NCBI GenBank assembly: GCA_046262435.1
Contig: JBHEMT010000027.1
Coordinates: 1 to 17,736 of the forward strand
Direction of reading: 5' to 3'
DNA from: JBHEMT01 sp046262435
Lineage (GTDB): Bacteria; Chloroflexota; Dormibacteria; Aeolococcales; Aeolococcaceae
Length of the DNA: 17,736 bases
Below, one piece after another: positions 1 through 5,830 of this stretch (position 1 is the first letter of the stretch; each line of letters opens with the position of its first letter). The position numbers and the translations under genes were made by a program. The notes beneath the pieces are model-generated. The model ran no database searches. It was not told where the DNA came from and saw nothing but the letters and a program-made list of their open reading frames with translations.

Positions 1-90
1 GGAGCCTTCCCCGGTGTGGGCTCACTCATAGCCGCGTCGATGCGGCGCGGAATCCCCAAGGGGCTCGCGGGCGTCGACCCGACCGCCTAG
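1..90 (+). CDS. C-terminal fragment of an unidentified protein
   Basis: An open frame enters from the left edge and ends at TAG (88-90), giving 29 residues that begin GAFPGVGSLIAASMRR and end GVDPTA. The first half is hydrophobic and Gly-rich and is followed by two arginines, which would suit the end of a last membrane helix with a short cytoplasmic tail. I cannot name the family from so little. Third codon positions are G/C-rich, like the neighbouring real genes. It could also be an out-of-frame shadow, but the clean stop followed by a non-coding-looking stretch with promoter elements supports a gene end. Confidence 0.45.
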   Translation, partial: GAFPGVGSLIAASMRRGIPKGLAGVDPTA

Positions 91-156
91 GAAGAAAACA
101 GGAACAGTCTCGACCGCTCGGTGCTAGGCGCCGCTCGGGTCGGGACCTGCACACCC

Positions 157-172
157 ATTGACAAGCATCGAT
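157..172. promoter_or_regulatory. Operator-like site 1 (overlaps -35)
   Basis: The 16-mer ATTGACAAGCATCGAT overlaps the TTGACA box. It matches the downstream dyad at 198-213 at most positions (ATYGAC, 4 nt, RTCGAT), although its own symmetry is imperfect. The pattern resembles operators of ArsR/SmtB-type metal or metalloid sensors. No ArsR gene is in the window, so the family assignment is an inference. Confidence 0.4.
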
Positions 173-187
173 GGAACCCGCTACGCT
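158..187 (+). promoter_or_regulatory. Sigma-70-like promoter for the Cys-rich micropeptide
   Basis: A perfect TTGACA (158-163) is followed after 18 bp by TACGCT (182-187), which fits TAnnnT. The predicted start of transcription is near 194, giving a leader of about 60 nt before the ATG at 254. Two operator-like dyads flank it, one over the -35 box and one just downstream of the predicted start. The hexamers are seen; promoter activity is inferred. Confidence 0.55.
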
Positions 188-197
188 CCACCTACAC

Positions 198-213
198 ATC
201 GACATCCGTCGAT
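198..213. promoter_or_regulatory. Operator-like site 2, perfect dyad
   Basis: ATCGAC-ATCC-GTCGAT is a perfect 6-bp inverted repeat with a 4-bp spacer. It lies just after the predicted transcription start and 41 bp (about four helical turns) downstream of the related site at 157-172. Two phased related sites around a promoter suggest repression by a dimeric regulator. An overlapping CATCCG (203-208) / CGGATG (219-224) pair could also form a hairpin in the leader RNA. Confidence 0.5.
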
Positions 214-253
214 ACAAGCGGATGGCGCAGCAACCGTGAGTGGAGGAACGACC

Positions 254-295
254 ATGGCGTGTGACTGTCCGTGCGACACCTTTCCCTGCTGCTGA
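254..295 (+). CDS. 13-residue cysteine-rich micropeptide
   Basis: ATG GCG TGT GAC TGT CCG TGC GAC ends after 13 codons at TGA and encodes MACDCPCDTFPCC: five cysteines (3, 5, 7, 12, 13) arranged CxCxC-x4-CC. GGAGG at 242-246 sits 7 nt before the ATG, an ideal spacing. An in-frame GTG at 236 would add six residues but lacks such a site. Upstream are a TTGACA promoter and two operator-like dyads. Downstream genes are convergent, so a cis attenuator for them is unlikely and a free-standing product is more plausible. The density of thiols suggests metal or metalloid binding, like a minimal metallothionein. A peptide leader of a small regulatory RNA is an alternative. I know no named family for it. 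Confidence 0.5.
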   Translation: MACDCPCDTFPCC

Positions 296-305
296 GTCCA
301 GCAGC
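288..305 (+). promoter_or_regulatory. Hairpin over the micropeptide stop codon
   Basis: GCTGCTG (288-294) and CAGCAGC (299-305) form a perfect 7-bp stem with a 4-nt loop that includes part of the TGA stop. It covers the last two Cys codons. It could pause the ribosome at the Cys-Cys end or protect the 3' end of the short transcript. Confidence 0.4.
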
Positions 306-318
306 CTGACCTGAGCGC

Positions 319-349
319 GCCGGCGGTGGCTCTGGTGGCCACCGCCGGC
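319..349. terminator. Long GC hairpin between convergent genes
   Basis: GCCGGCGGTGGC (319-330) pairs perfectly with GCCACCGCCGGC (338-349) around a 7-nt loop. The 12-bp stem sits between the micropeptide (+ strand) and the aldo/keto reductase (minus strand), where a shared terminator is expected. Neither side has a U tract, so it would be a U-less or Rho-assisted terminator, or an mRNA-stabilising end. Confidence 0.45.
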
Positions 350-375
350 CCGCTCTCCGCCGCAGTCGGCTCCGG

Positions 376-1335
376 TCAGCGAACCGCGGCGTCGATCTCC
401 TCGAGCAGCTCGGGGGTCAGCGCCGGCACCAGCTCGAGCGCCGCCATGTTTTGGGTTACCTGCTCGGGACGGCTGGCCCCGGTGATCACCGTGGACACGT
501 GCGGGTTGCGCACGCACCAGGCCAGGGCAAGCTGCGCCAGCGGAGCCTCGAGCCGGTCGGCAATGGTCTTCAGCCGGCGCACCTTCGCGTTATTTGCCGG
601 GGCCAGCGCCTCCTCCTGAAGCCAGGCGTAGCCGGGAACCGACAGCCGGCTCTGCTCGGGAACTCCATCGAGATACTTTCCGGTGAGGATGCCCGAGGCG
701 AGCGGACTCCAGGTGGTCAGCCCAAGACCGATCTCGTCGTACAGCGGTGCGTACTCGGTCTCCACCCGATCGCGGGCCAGCAGGCTGTACTCGGGCTGCT
801 CCATCACTGGCCTGTGCAGGTGGTGGCGGTCGGCGATGGCCCATGCCTCGCGGATCTCGCTGGCACCCCACTCCGAGGTGCCCCAGTACAGCGCCTTGCC
901 AGCGGAGACGATGTCGCTCATCGCCCGCACCGTCTCCTCCAGCGGAGTGTCCGGGTCGGGCCGGTGGCAGAAGAGCAGGTCGACGAAGTCGTGCCCGAGG
1001 CGCTCCAGGGAGCGGTCGATGGCGTGCATCAGGTACTTGCGGTTCAGCGTGTTCTTGGTGTTCACCGACGCGTCGATGCCCCAGAACAGCTTGGTGGAGA
1101 GCAGGTACGTGTGCCGCTCCCAGCCGAGGTCGGCGATCGCCTGGCCCATCAGCCGCTCGGCCTCGCCGCCGGCGTACACCTCGGCGTTGTCGAAGAAGTT
1201 GACCCCGGCGTCGTAGGCGACGCGCATGCACTCGGTGGCGCGCTCGCGCTCCAGCTGGTTGCCGAACGTCACCCACGAACCAAAGGAGAGCGCGCTCACC
1301 TTCACGCCCGCGCTGCCCAGTCGCCGGTACTCCAT
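376..1335 (-). CDS. Aldo/keto reductase, KCAB-like family
   Basis: A 319-residue NAD(P)H-dependent TIM-barrel oxidoreductase of the potassium-channel beta-subunit-like AKR group, acting on aldehydes or ketones in the cytosol; the substrate cannot be predicted. The N-terminus MEYRRLGSAGVKVSALSFGSW is typical. The catalytic tetrad is visible: Asp49 and Tyr54 (FFDNAEVY), Lys82 (LSTKLFWG) and His124 (LLFCHRPD). The region TTWSPLASGILTGKY and the C-terminal cofactor-binding segment VITGASRPEQVTQN also match. Length is normal. I chose the ATG at 1333-1335; in-frame ATGs at 1341 and 1353 would add a few residues, and none has a good Shine-Dalgarno site. It lies 85 nt downstream of the ABC exporter genes on the same strand and may be their last co-transcribed gene. 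A short dyad (CCGGTC 1343-1348 / GACCGG 1357-1362) covers its start region. Confidence 0.9.
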   Translation of the reverse strand: MEYRRLGSAGVKVSALSFGSWVTFGNQLERERATECMRVAYDAGVNFFDNAEVYAGGEAERLMGQAIADLGWERHTYLLSTKLFWGIDASVNTKNTLNRKYLMHAIDRSLERLGHDFVDLLFCHRPDPDTPLEETVRAMSDIVSAGKALYWGTSEWGASEIREAWAIADRHHLHRPVMEQPEYSLLARDRVETEYAPLYDEIGLGLTTWSPLASGILTGKYLDGVPEQSRLSVPGYAWLQEEALAPANNAKVRRLKTIADRLEAPLAQLALAWCVRNPHVSTVITGASRPEQVTQNMAALELVPALTPELLEEIDAAVR

Positions 1336-1420
1336 TGCCATGCCGGTCACCATACCGACCGGGGTCGCCACCGGGCCAATGCCGCATCGGGTGTACCGCC
1401 GGCACGCGGCGGCGCCTTGC

Positions 1421-3250
1421 TCAGCCGCCCGGCACCAGCGAGGCAGCCTCGGCCTCGCGGGTGTTGCCCAACCAGCTCTCATACAGCCCCGCGTACACGC
1501 CGCCGGCCGCAACCAGGGAGCTGTGGTCGCCGCGCTCCACGAGCGCGCCCCTGTCGAAGACCAGCACCGAGTCAGCGGTCTCCGCGGTTGAGAGGCGATG
1601 GGCCACGGTCACCGTTGTCCGCCCGGCGCTGAGCCGCGCCAGTGCCAGCGAGATCACCCGCTCGGTCTCCGGGTCGACCGAGCTGGTGGCCTCGTCGAGG
1701 ATCAGCAGCCCAGGGTCGGCCACCTGGGCCCGCGCCAGGGCAACCAGCTGGCGCTCGCCGACCGAGAGGTTCTCCCCGCGCTCGCCGACCGGGGCGTTGA
1801 GCCCTCCGGGGACACCGGCCAGCCATTCCTCGAGGCCGAGCGCCGCGAATGCCGCCGCCACCGCCGCATCGTCGGCGTCGGGGTCACCGCGGCGCACGTT
1901 GTCGGCGATGGTGGTATCGAAGAGAAAACCGTCCTGGGGCACCAGGCGCAGCGCGCGCCGCCGCGCCCCAATCCCGACCCGGCGCAGGTCGATGCCCTCC
2001 ACGAGCACCCGTCCGGCGGTGGGATCGGCGAGCCGGCAGAGCAGCCGGGTGAAGGTGCTCTTGCCCGACCCTGTCTCGCCGACCACGGCGACGTGGGCGC
2101 CGCGCGGGATGGTGAGGGTGAGGTCGTGCAGCACCTGGCCTCCCTCGCGGTAGGCGAACCCAACACCCTCGACGCGCACCTCAAGCGGCCCGCGCGGCAG
2201 GCTCTCTGCTTCTGCATGCTCGGGAATCTCCACCGGCAGGTCGAGCAGGCCGAAGACCTTGCGCCACGCGGCGATGGCGATCTGGGCCTGCTCGAAGGTT
2301 TCCGACAGCTCGGTCGCCGGCTGCATGAACAGGTTGACCAGGAAGAGGAAGGCCACCACCCCGCCGAGGCTCAGCCCCCAGCTGCGGCCATACACGGCGC
2401 CGAGCGCGATCGAGCCGGCCACCGCGAGGGCGCCGAAGAGGTCGGCAATCGGGAAGATGGTGGCCGAGAACCGCTGCGCGTAGATCTCCGCGTGGTACTG
2501 CCGGTCGATGGAGCTGCGCAGGCGACGCTCGGTGCGCTCCTCGAGACCGTAGGCGCGCACCACGGCCGCGCCCTGGAGGCTCTCCGACACCTCGGTGAGC
2601 GCCTCGCCGACGCGCCCACGCATCCGGTCGTATGCGCCCATCATGCCGCGCTGCATGGCGCGCAGCACCAGGCTCATCGGCGCCATGCACCCCAGCACCA
2701 GCAGGGTCAGCTGCCAGGAGTAGGTGAACATCGCCACCACGCAGCCGAGCATCAGCACCGGCCCGATCACCCAGGTGAGCGCGCCCCACTCGAGAAAGTC
2801 GGCGAGGGCGTCGATGTCGGAGGTGACCCGGCCGGTCAGCGCGCCGCGCTTCTGCGCGGTCTGCTCGGCGATGCTCAGGCGGTGGATGTGCTCGAAGGCG
2901 CGCACCCGCAGCCCGGCCAGCGCGGCTTCGGAGTTGACCACCATGCGCCGGTAGCGGGCCCGGGCACCGAGGTAGACCAGCCCGACGACCAGCGCTGCAC
3001 CGACACACAGCCCATAGGTGAGCCCGGCATTGAAGCCGCCCCGAGCCCGCAGGCCGCGGTCGAGCACCTGCTGCACCAGCACCGGCACCAGCACCCGTCC
3101 GACCGCGGTGAAGACGGCCAGCGCCAGGGTGGCGGTGAGACCCCGGCGCAGTTCGGGCGACTCGCGCAGGCCACGGCGAATGATCGCCAGCGCCCCGCTC
3201 AGGGGTACCTCGGGCTCGCCTGCCGGCGGCGTCAATGGCAGCGCGGTCAT
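1421..3250 (-). CDS. ABC exporter half-transporter, second subunit (catalytic Walker B, atypical signature)
   Basis: A 609-residue fused exporter: a six-helix membrane domain (about residues 30-330) followed by a nucleotide-binding domain. Visible motifs are Walker A GETGSGKST (about 390-398), signature NLSVGERQ (about 493-500), Walker B LLILDEATSSVD with the catalytic Glu (about 514-525), and the switch His in TVAHRLST (about 550). The signature is LSVGE rather than LSGGQ. Its ATG overlaps the stop of the upstream subunit gene by 4 nt (3247-3250), so the two are translationally coupled and probably form a heterodimer. Such exporters (TM287/288, LmrCD and BmrCD types) usually move drugs, lipids or peptides out of the cell; the cargo is unknown here. 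Expression probably depends on the attenuator upstream of the first subunit. Confidence 0.92.
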   Translation of the reverse strand: MTALPLTPPAGEPEVPLSGALAIIRRGLRESPELRRGLTATLALAVFTAVGRVLVPVLVQQVLDRGLRARGGFNAGLTYGLCVGAALVVGLVYLGARARYRRMVVNSEAALAGLRVRAFEHIHRLSIAEQTAQKRGALTGRVTSDIDALADFLEWGALTWVIGPVLMLGCVVAMFTYSWQLTLLVLGCMAPMSLVLRAMQRGMMGAYDRMRGRVGEALTEVSESLQGAAVVRAYGLEERTERRLRSSIDRQYHAEIYAQRFSATIFPIADLFGALAVAGSIALGAVYGRSWGLSLGGVVAFLFLVNLFMQPATELSETFEQAQIAIAAWRKVFGLLDLPVEIPEHAEAESLPRGPLEVRVEGVGFAYREGGQVLHDLTLTIPRGAHVAVVGETGSGKSTFTRLLCRLADPTAGRVLVEGIDLRRVGIGARRRALRLVPQDGFLFDTTIADNVRRGDPDADDAAVAAAFAALGLEEWLAGVPGGLNAPVGERGENLSVGERQLVALARAQVADPGLLILDEATSSVDPETERVISLALARLSAGRTTVTVAHRLSTAETADSVLVFDRGALVERGDHSSLVAAGGVYAGLYESWLGNTREAEAASLVPGG

Positions 3251-5040
3251 GCTGCCTCCCGCTCGTGGGCGCGCACGATCGCCGCGTAGGTCGGGTGCTC
3301 GAGCAGTTCACTGTGCGTCCCGGTGGCGCTGATCCTGCCGTCCTCGAGGAGGACGATGCGCTCGGCAAGCCCGATCGTCGACGCGCGATGGGCCACCACC
3401 AGCAGGGTGGTCTCGAGCCGCTCCTGCAGGCCGTCGAGAATCGCCGCCTCGACTGTGGGGTCGACCGCTGATGTGGCGTCGTCGAGGATCAGGAAGCGGG
3501 GACGGCGGAGCAGGGCGCGGGCCAGGGCGATGCGCTGCCGCTGGCCGCCCGAGACCGTGACCCCGCGCTCGCCAAGCACCGTGTCGTAGCCCTGCGGCAT
3601 CGAGCTGATGAAGTCGTGCGCCTGCGCGGTGCGCGCGGCGGCGACGATCTCCGCCTCGTTGACCTCGATGCCCAGGGCGATGTTCTCCCGCACCGTGGTG
3701 GCGAAGAGGAAGCTCTCCTGAAAGACGATGGCAACAGCCGAGCGCAGCTCGCCGGTGGTCAGTTCACGCAGGTCGACGCCGCCCAGCGCGATCCGCCCCC
3801 GCTGCGGGTCGGCGAGCCGAACCAACAGGGCCGCCAGGGTGCTCTTGCCGGAGCCGGTGGGGCCCACCAGCGCGACGCTGGCACCTGCGGCGATGCTCAG
3901 GTTCAGGCCGTGCAGCACCGCAGCCCCGTCATATCCGGCGTCGATCGCCTCCACCGCAAGGGCAAGTGGCCCCGGCGGCAGCGGCGTCGCGCTGTGCGCC
4001 GCGGCGCCGATCAGGGGAACCGGGGTGCGCAGCACCTCCTCGATGCGCTCACGACCGACCACCACCCGCGCCAGGTCGCTGAGCACGTAGCCGATCATGC
4101 GCAGCGGCATCGCCAGCAGCTGGAAGAGGCTGACGAACTCGACCAGGGTTCCGATGCTCACCGTGCCGCGGGAGATCTGCCAGCAGCCCACCGCCACCAG
4201 CAGGATCATGGCGCCGTCCGGCAGCGCCTCCAGCGCGGGGTTGAAACCGGCTCGGATCCGGCCGGCATCCACCCGCTCGGCCCGTAGCCCGTCGACGCTC
4301 CTCCCGAAGCGCGCGATCTCCGCCGACTCGCGCCCCAGGGTCTTGACCACCAGGGCGCCGTCGATGCTCTCGTGGGCCACCGCGCTCACCTCGCCGATGC
4401 GCTGTTGCGCGCGGGTCTGCGGGGGTTCGACGCGGCGACTGTAGACCTGGTTGAGCAGCGCCAGCAGGGGCAGCGCGGTGCAGCCGATCAGGGCGAGGAG
4501 CGGGTCGGTGAGCAGCATCGCCACGGTGGCGAATACCACCAACGAGAGCACCGCGGTGGTGTAGGGCAGCGGACCGAGGACCATGCACGCCGCCTGGACA
4601 TCCGCCTGGGTGTGAGCGAGCAGCTCGCCGGTGGGGTGCGACTGGTGATACGCAAGCGGCAGCCGGGCGTAGTGAGCAAGCACCCGGCGACGCAGCGTCC
4701 GCTCGTTGCGGTGCTGGCTGGTGCCGGCGAAGAAGCGCCGGGTCATGATCCCCACCGCGCGCAGCAGGGCGACCACGAGCACGGCGAGCACGCCGAACGC
4801 AATCGCGGTGCCCGACACGCCGTGGGCAAAGGCGGGCACAAGCACCCGATCGGTCACCCGGCCGAGCACGATGGTGCTGGCCACGGTCATCGCCGCGTAG
4901 AGGGTGGCCCCGGTCACCGCGATCGCGAAGGGCAGCGGGTGGGCGCGGATGTACGAGGCACTGATGCGCAGCCCGCGCAGAGTCACTCCCCGTCGCCGCT
5001 GCGTCCGGGACGCCCCGGAGTCGATCGCCGCTGTCGCCAT
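3247..5040 (-). CDS. ABC exporter half-transporter, first subunit (degenerate Walker B)
   Basis: A 597-residue membrane domain plus ATPase, the first gene of the exporter operon. Motifs: Walker A GPTGSGKST (about 392-400), signature VSGGQRQ (about 494-500), Walker B FLILDDATSAVD (about 515-526) and switch His in VVAHRAST (about 550). The residue after the Walker B Asp is Asp instead of the catalytic Glu. This degenerate site would pair with the atypical LSVGE signature of the partner, leaving one canonical site, the classic asymmetric heterodimer. The start ATG (5038-5040) follows AGGTGAG at close spacing. The gene lies 25 nt downstream of an intrinsic terminator that is preceded by a leader ORF and a strong promoter, so transcription attenuation is likely. 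Confidence 0.92.
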   Translation of the reverse strand: MATAAIDSGASRTQRRRGVTLRGLRISASYIRAHPLPFAIAVTGATLYAAMTVASTIVLGRVTDRVLVPAFAHGVSGTAIAFGVLAVLVVALLRAVGIMTRRFFAGTSQHRNERTLRRRVLAHYARLPLAYHQSHPTGELLAHTQADVQAACMVLGPLPYTTAVLSLVVFATVAMLLTDPLLALIGCTALPLLALLNQVYSRRVEPPQTRAQQRIGEVSAVAHESIDGALVVKTLGRESAEIARFGRSVDGLRAERVDAGRIRAGFNPALEALPDGAMILLVAVGCWQISRGTVSIGTLVEFVSLFQLLAMPLRMIGYVLSDLARVVVGRERIEEVLRTPVPLIGAAAHSATPLPPGPLALAVEAIDAGYDGAAVLHGLNLSIAAGASVALVGPTGSGKSTLAALLVRLADPQRGRIALGGVDLRELTTGELRSAVAIVFQESFLFATTVRENIALGIEVNEAEIVAAARTAQAHDFISSMPQGYDTVLGERGVTVSGGQRQRIALARALLRRPRFLILDDATSAVDPTVEAAILDGLQERLETTLLVVAHRASTIGLAERIVLLEDGRISATGTHSELLEHPTYAAIVRAHEREAA

Positions 5041-5065
5041 GACTCACCTGTGAATTCCGTGAATG

Positions 5066-5098
5066 AAAAAGGACCGGGTGGCGAGGCCACTCGGTCCT
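5066..5098 (-). terminator. Intrinsic terminator/attenuator upstream of the ABC exporter
   Basis: On the minus strand, AGGACCG (5098-5092) pairs with CGGTCCT (5076-5070) and GTGG (5090-5087) with CCAC (5081-5078), around loop CCTCG with one C-A mismatch. The stem is directly followed by five T residues (5070-5066). It lies between the leader ORF stop (5122) and the exporter ATG (5040), so it can cut transcription before the structural genes. A possible competing partner for its 5' arm exists inside the leader ORF: CCACT (5187-5183) and TCGGTC (5172-5167) could together pair with GACCGAGTGG. That antiterminator is only a suggestion. Confidence 0.85.
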
Positions 5099-5121
5099 GG
5101 TGAGCCGGCTCGAACGCGCGA

Positions 5122-5196
5122 CTACTGGAGCAGGAGGGTGACCTCGTTGCTGGAAGGGGCCGGAATGACCGACCCGGTGCGCAGTGGCTGATACAT
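5122..5196 (-). CDS. 24-residue leader peptide of the ABC exporter operon
   Basis: ATG at 5196-5194 to TAG at 5124-5122 encodes 24 residues: MYQPLRTGSVIP, then APSSNEVTLLLQ. GGAGG (5210-5206) precedes the ATG by 9 nt. A promoter (5275-5246) lies about 45 nt upstream and an intrinsic terminator starts 24 nt after the stop. This order is the hallmark of ribosome-mediated attenuation: stalling on the leader would change RNA folding and allow read-through into the exporter. There is no run of one biosynthetic amino acid codon. The end has three consecutive Leu codons, and two Pro codons lie mid-peptide. A drug-bound ribosome is therefore a more natural trigger than amino acid starvation. The architecture is seen; the inducer and mechanism are inferred. 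Confidence 0.7.
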   Translation of the reverse strand: MYQPLRTGSVIPAPSSNEVTLLLQ

Positions 5197-5245
5197 CGAC
5201 AGGCGCCTCCGTGGGAAAGCGTGGCGCGCAACACGCGCGTCTCGC

Positions 5246-5275
5246 AGTGTAGGGGCGCGCTCGGACGACTGTCAA
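5246..5275 (-). promoter_or_regulatory. Promoter of the leader/ABC exporter operon
   Basis: On the minus strand, TTGACA (5275-5270), 18-bp spacer, TACACT (5251-5246). The predicted start is near 5239, giving a 5' leader of about 43 nt before the leader ORF. It is one of the clearest consensus promoters in the window and points away from the GNAT gene. Confidence 0.7.
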
Positions 5276-5310
5276 CGCAGCACGCGGCCTGAGTGCGCCA
5301 CCCTACGACG

Positions 5311-5775
5311 ATGCCGAGCGTCGACGTCCAGCGGATCCGCCCCGAGCAGGCGCACGACCTCCGTCGCCGCATCCTGCGTGACGGCCGCGCCGAGGCGATC
5401 GTCGTCCAGGACAACGATGACGACCCGCGCAGCGCGCATTACGGCGCGTTCGTCGACGGCCGGCTCACCGGGGTGCTGAGCTTCGACCCCGACGTGCCCA
5501 CGCCGCACCGGCCCGGCCGGCGCGCCGGCCAGTTCCGCGCGGTCGCCGTCGATGGCGACGGGCAGCGGCGGGGGGTCGGCCGTGCCCTGATGGCCGAGGT
5601 GGTGGCCGAGGCGCGCCGGCTGGGCATGGAGGTGCTCTGGGCAAAGGGGCGCGACTCGGCGTGGCCCTTCTACGAGCGGCTCGGCTTCCAGGTGGTCGGT
5701 GAACCCTTCCGCACCCGCGCCACCGGCCTTCCCCACCACATCATCGTGCTCGACCTCGACACCGCCGCTCACTAG
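5311..5775 (+). CDS. GNAT-family N-acetyltransferase
   Basis: A 154-residue single-domain acetyltransferase using acetyl-CoA; the acceptor is unknown. The acetyl-CoA loop is QRRGVGRAL, following beta strand FRAVAVDG, and the C-terminal FYERLGFQVVGEPF is the usual GNAT motif B. Length is typical. The ATG at 5311 gives MPSVDVQRIRPEQ; an in-frame GTG at 5293 would add six residues. Neither has a Shine-Dalgarno site, so the start is uncertain and translation may be leaderless. It is divergent from the ABC exporter operon and lies 51 nt before mraY, so it may be co-transcribed with the wall cluster, though its fold says nothing about wall synthesis. Confidence 0.85.
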   Translation: MPSVDVQRIRPEQAHDLRRRILRDGRAEAIVVQDNDDDPRSAHYGAFVDGRLTGVLSFDPDVPTPHRPGRRAGQFRAVAVDGDGQRRGVGRALMAEVVAEARRLGMEVLWAKGRDSAWPFYERLGFQVVGEPFRTRATGLPHHIIVLDLDTAAH

Positions 5776-5784
5776 TCGATCCTT

Positions 5785-5802
5785 CTGCGGTCGCACCCGC
5801 AG
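5785..5802 (+). promoter_or_regulatory. Small hairpin before the mraY ribosome binding site
   Basis: CTGCGG (5785-5790) and CCGCAG (5797-5802) form a 6-bp perfect stem with a 6-nt loop. It abuts GGAGG (5803-5807). It has no U tract and is more likely a translation-modulating structure or a weak terminator after the GNAT gene. Confidence 0.35.
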
Positions 5803-5815
5803 GGAGGTGGGTAGC

Positions 5816-5830
5816 ATGGGTGGCGGATGA
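5816..5830 (+). CDS. Four-codon ORF (MGGG) coupled to mraY
   Basis: ATG GGT GGC GGA TGA. GGAGG (5803-5807) is 8 nt from this ATG but 19 nt from the mraY ATG at 5827. Its stop (5828-5830) overlaps the mraY start as ATGA. In the mraY frame, TAG at 5812-5814 rules out an earlier mraY start, so ribosomes loaded at the good site most naturally begin at 5816, stop, and restart at mraY. A consecutive Gly run right after the start could slow the ribosome. No product function is implied; translation is inferred from spacing. Confidence 0.4.
   Translation: MGGG

Noticed and set aside
254..295. Cys-rich ORF as a cysteine-responsive attenuator of a downstream operon
   Set aside because: No + strand gene follows; the next genes are convergent and a long hairpin lies between.
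1343..1362. CCGGTC/GACCGG dyad as a terminator between the ABC and AKR genes
   Set aside because: Six-bp stem with no U tract and overlapping candidate AKR start codons; too weak to call.
451..1632. 393-codon + strand open frame opposite the aldo/keto reductase
   Set aside because: It runs across two real minus-strand genes and has no family features; composition artefact.
1598..3289. 563-codon + strand open frame opposite the ABC transporter
   Set aside because: It is antisense to a gene with intact Walker A, Walker B and signature motifs; its product is rich in His, Gln and Arg with no recognisable domain, as expected for a high-GC shadow frame.
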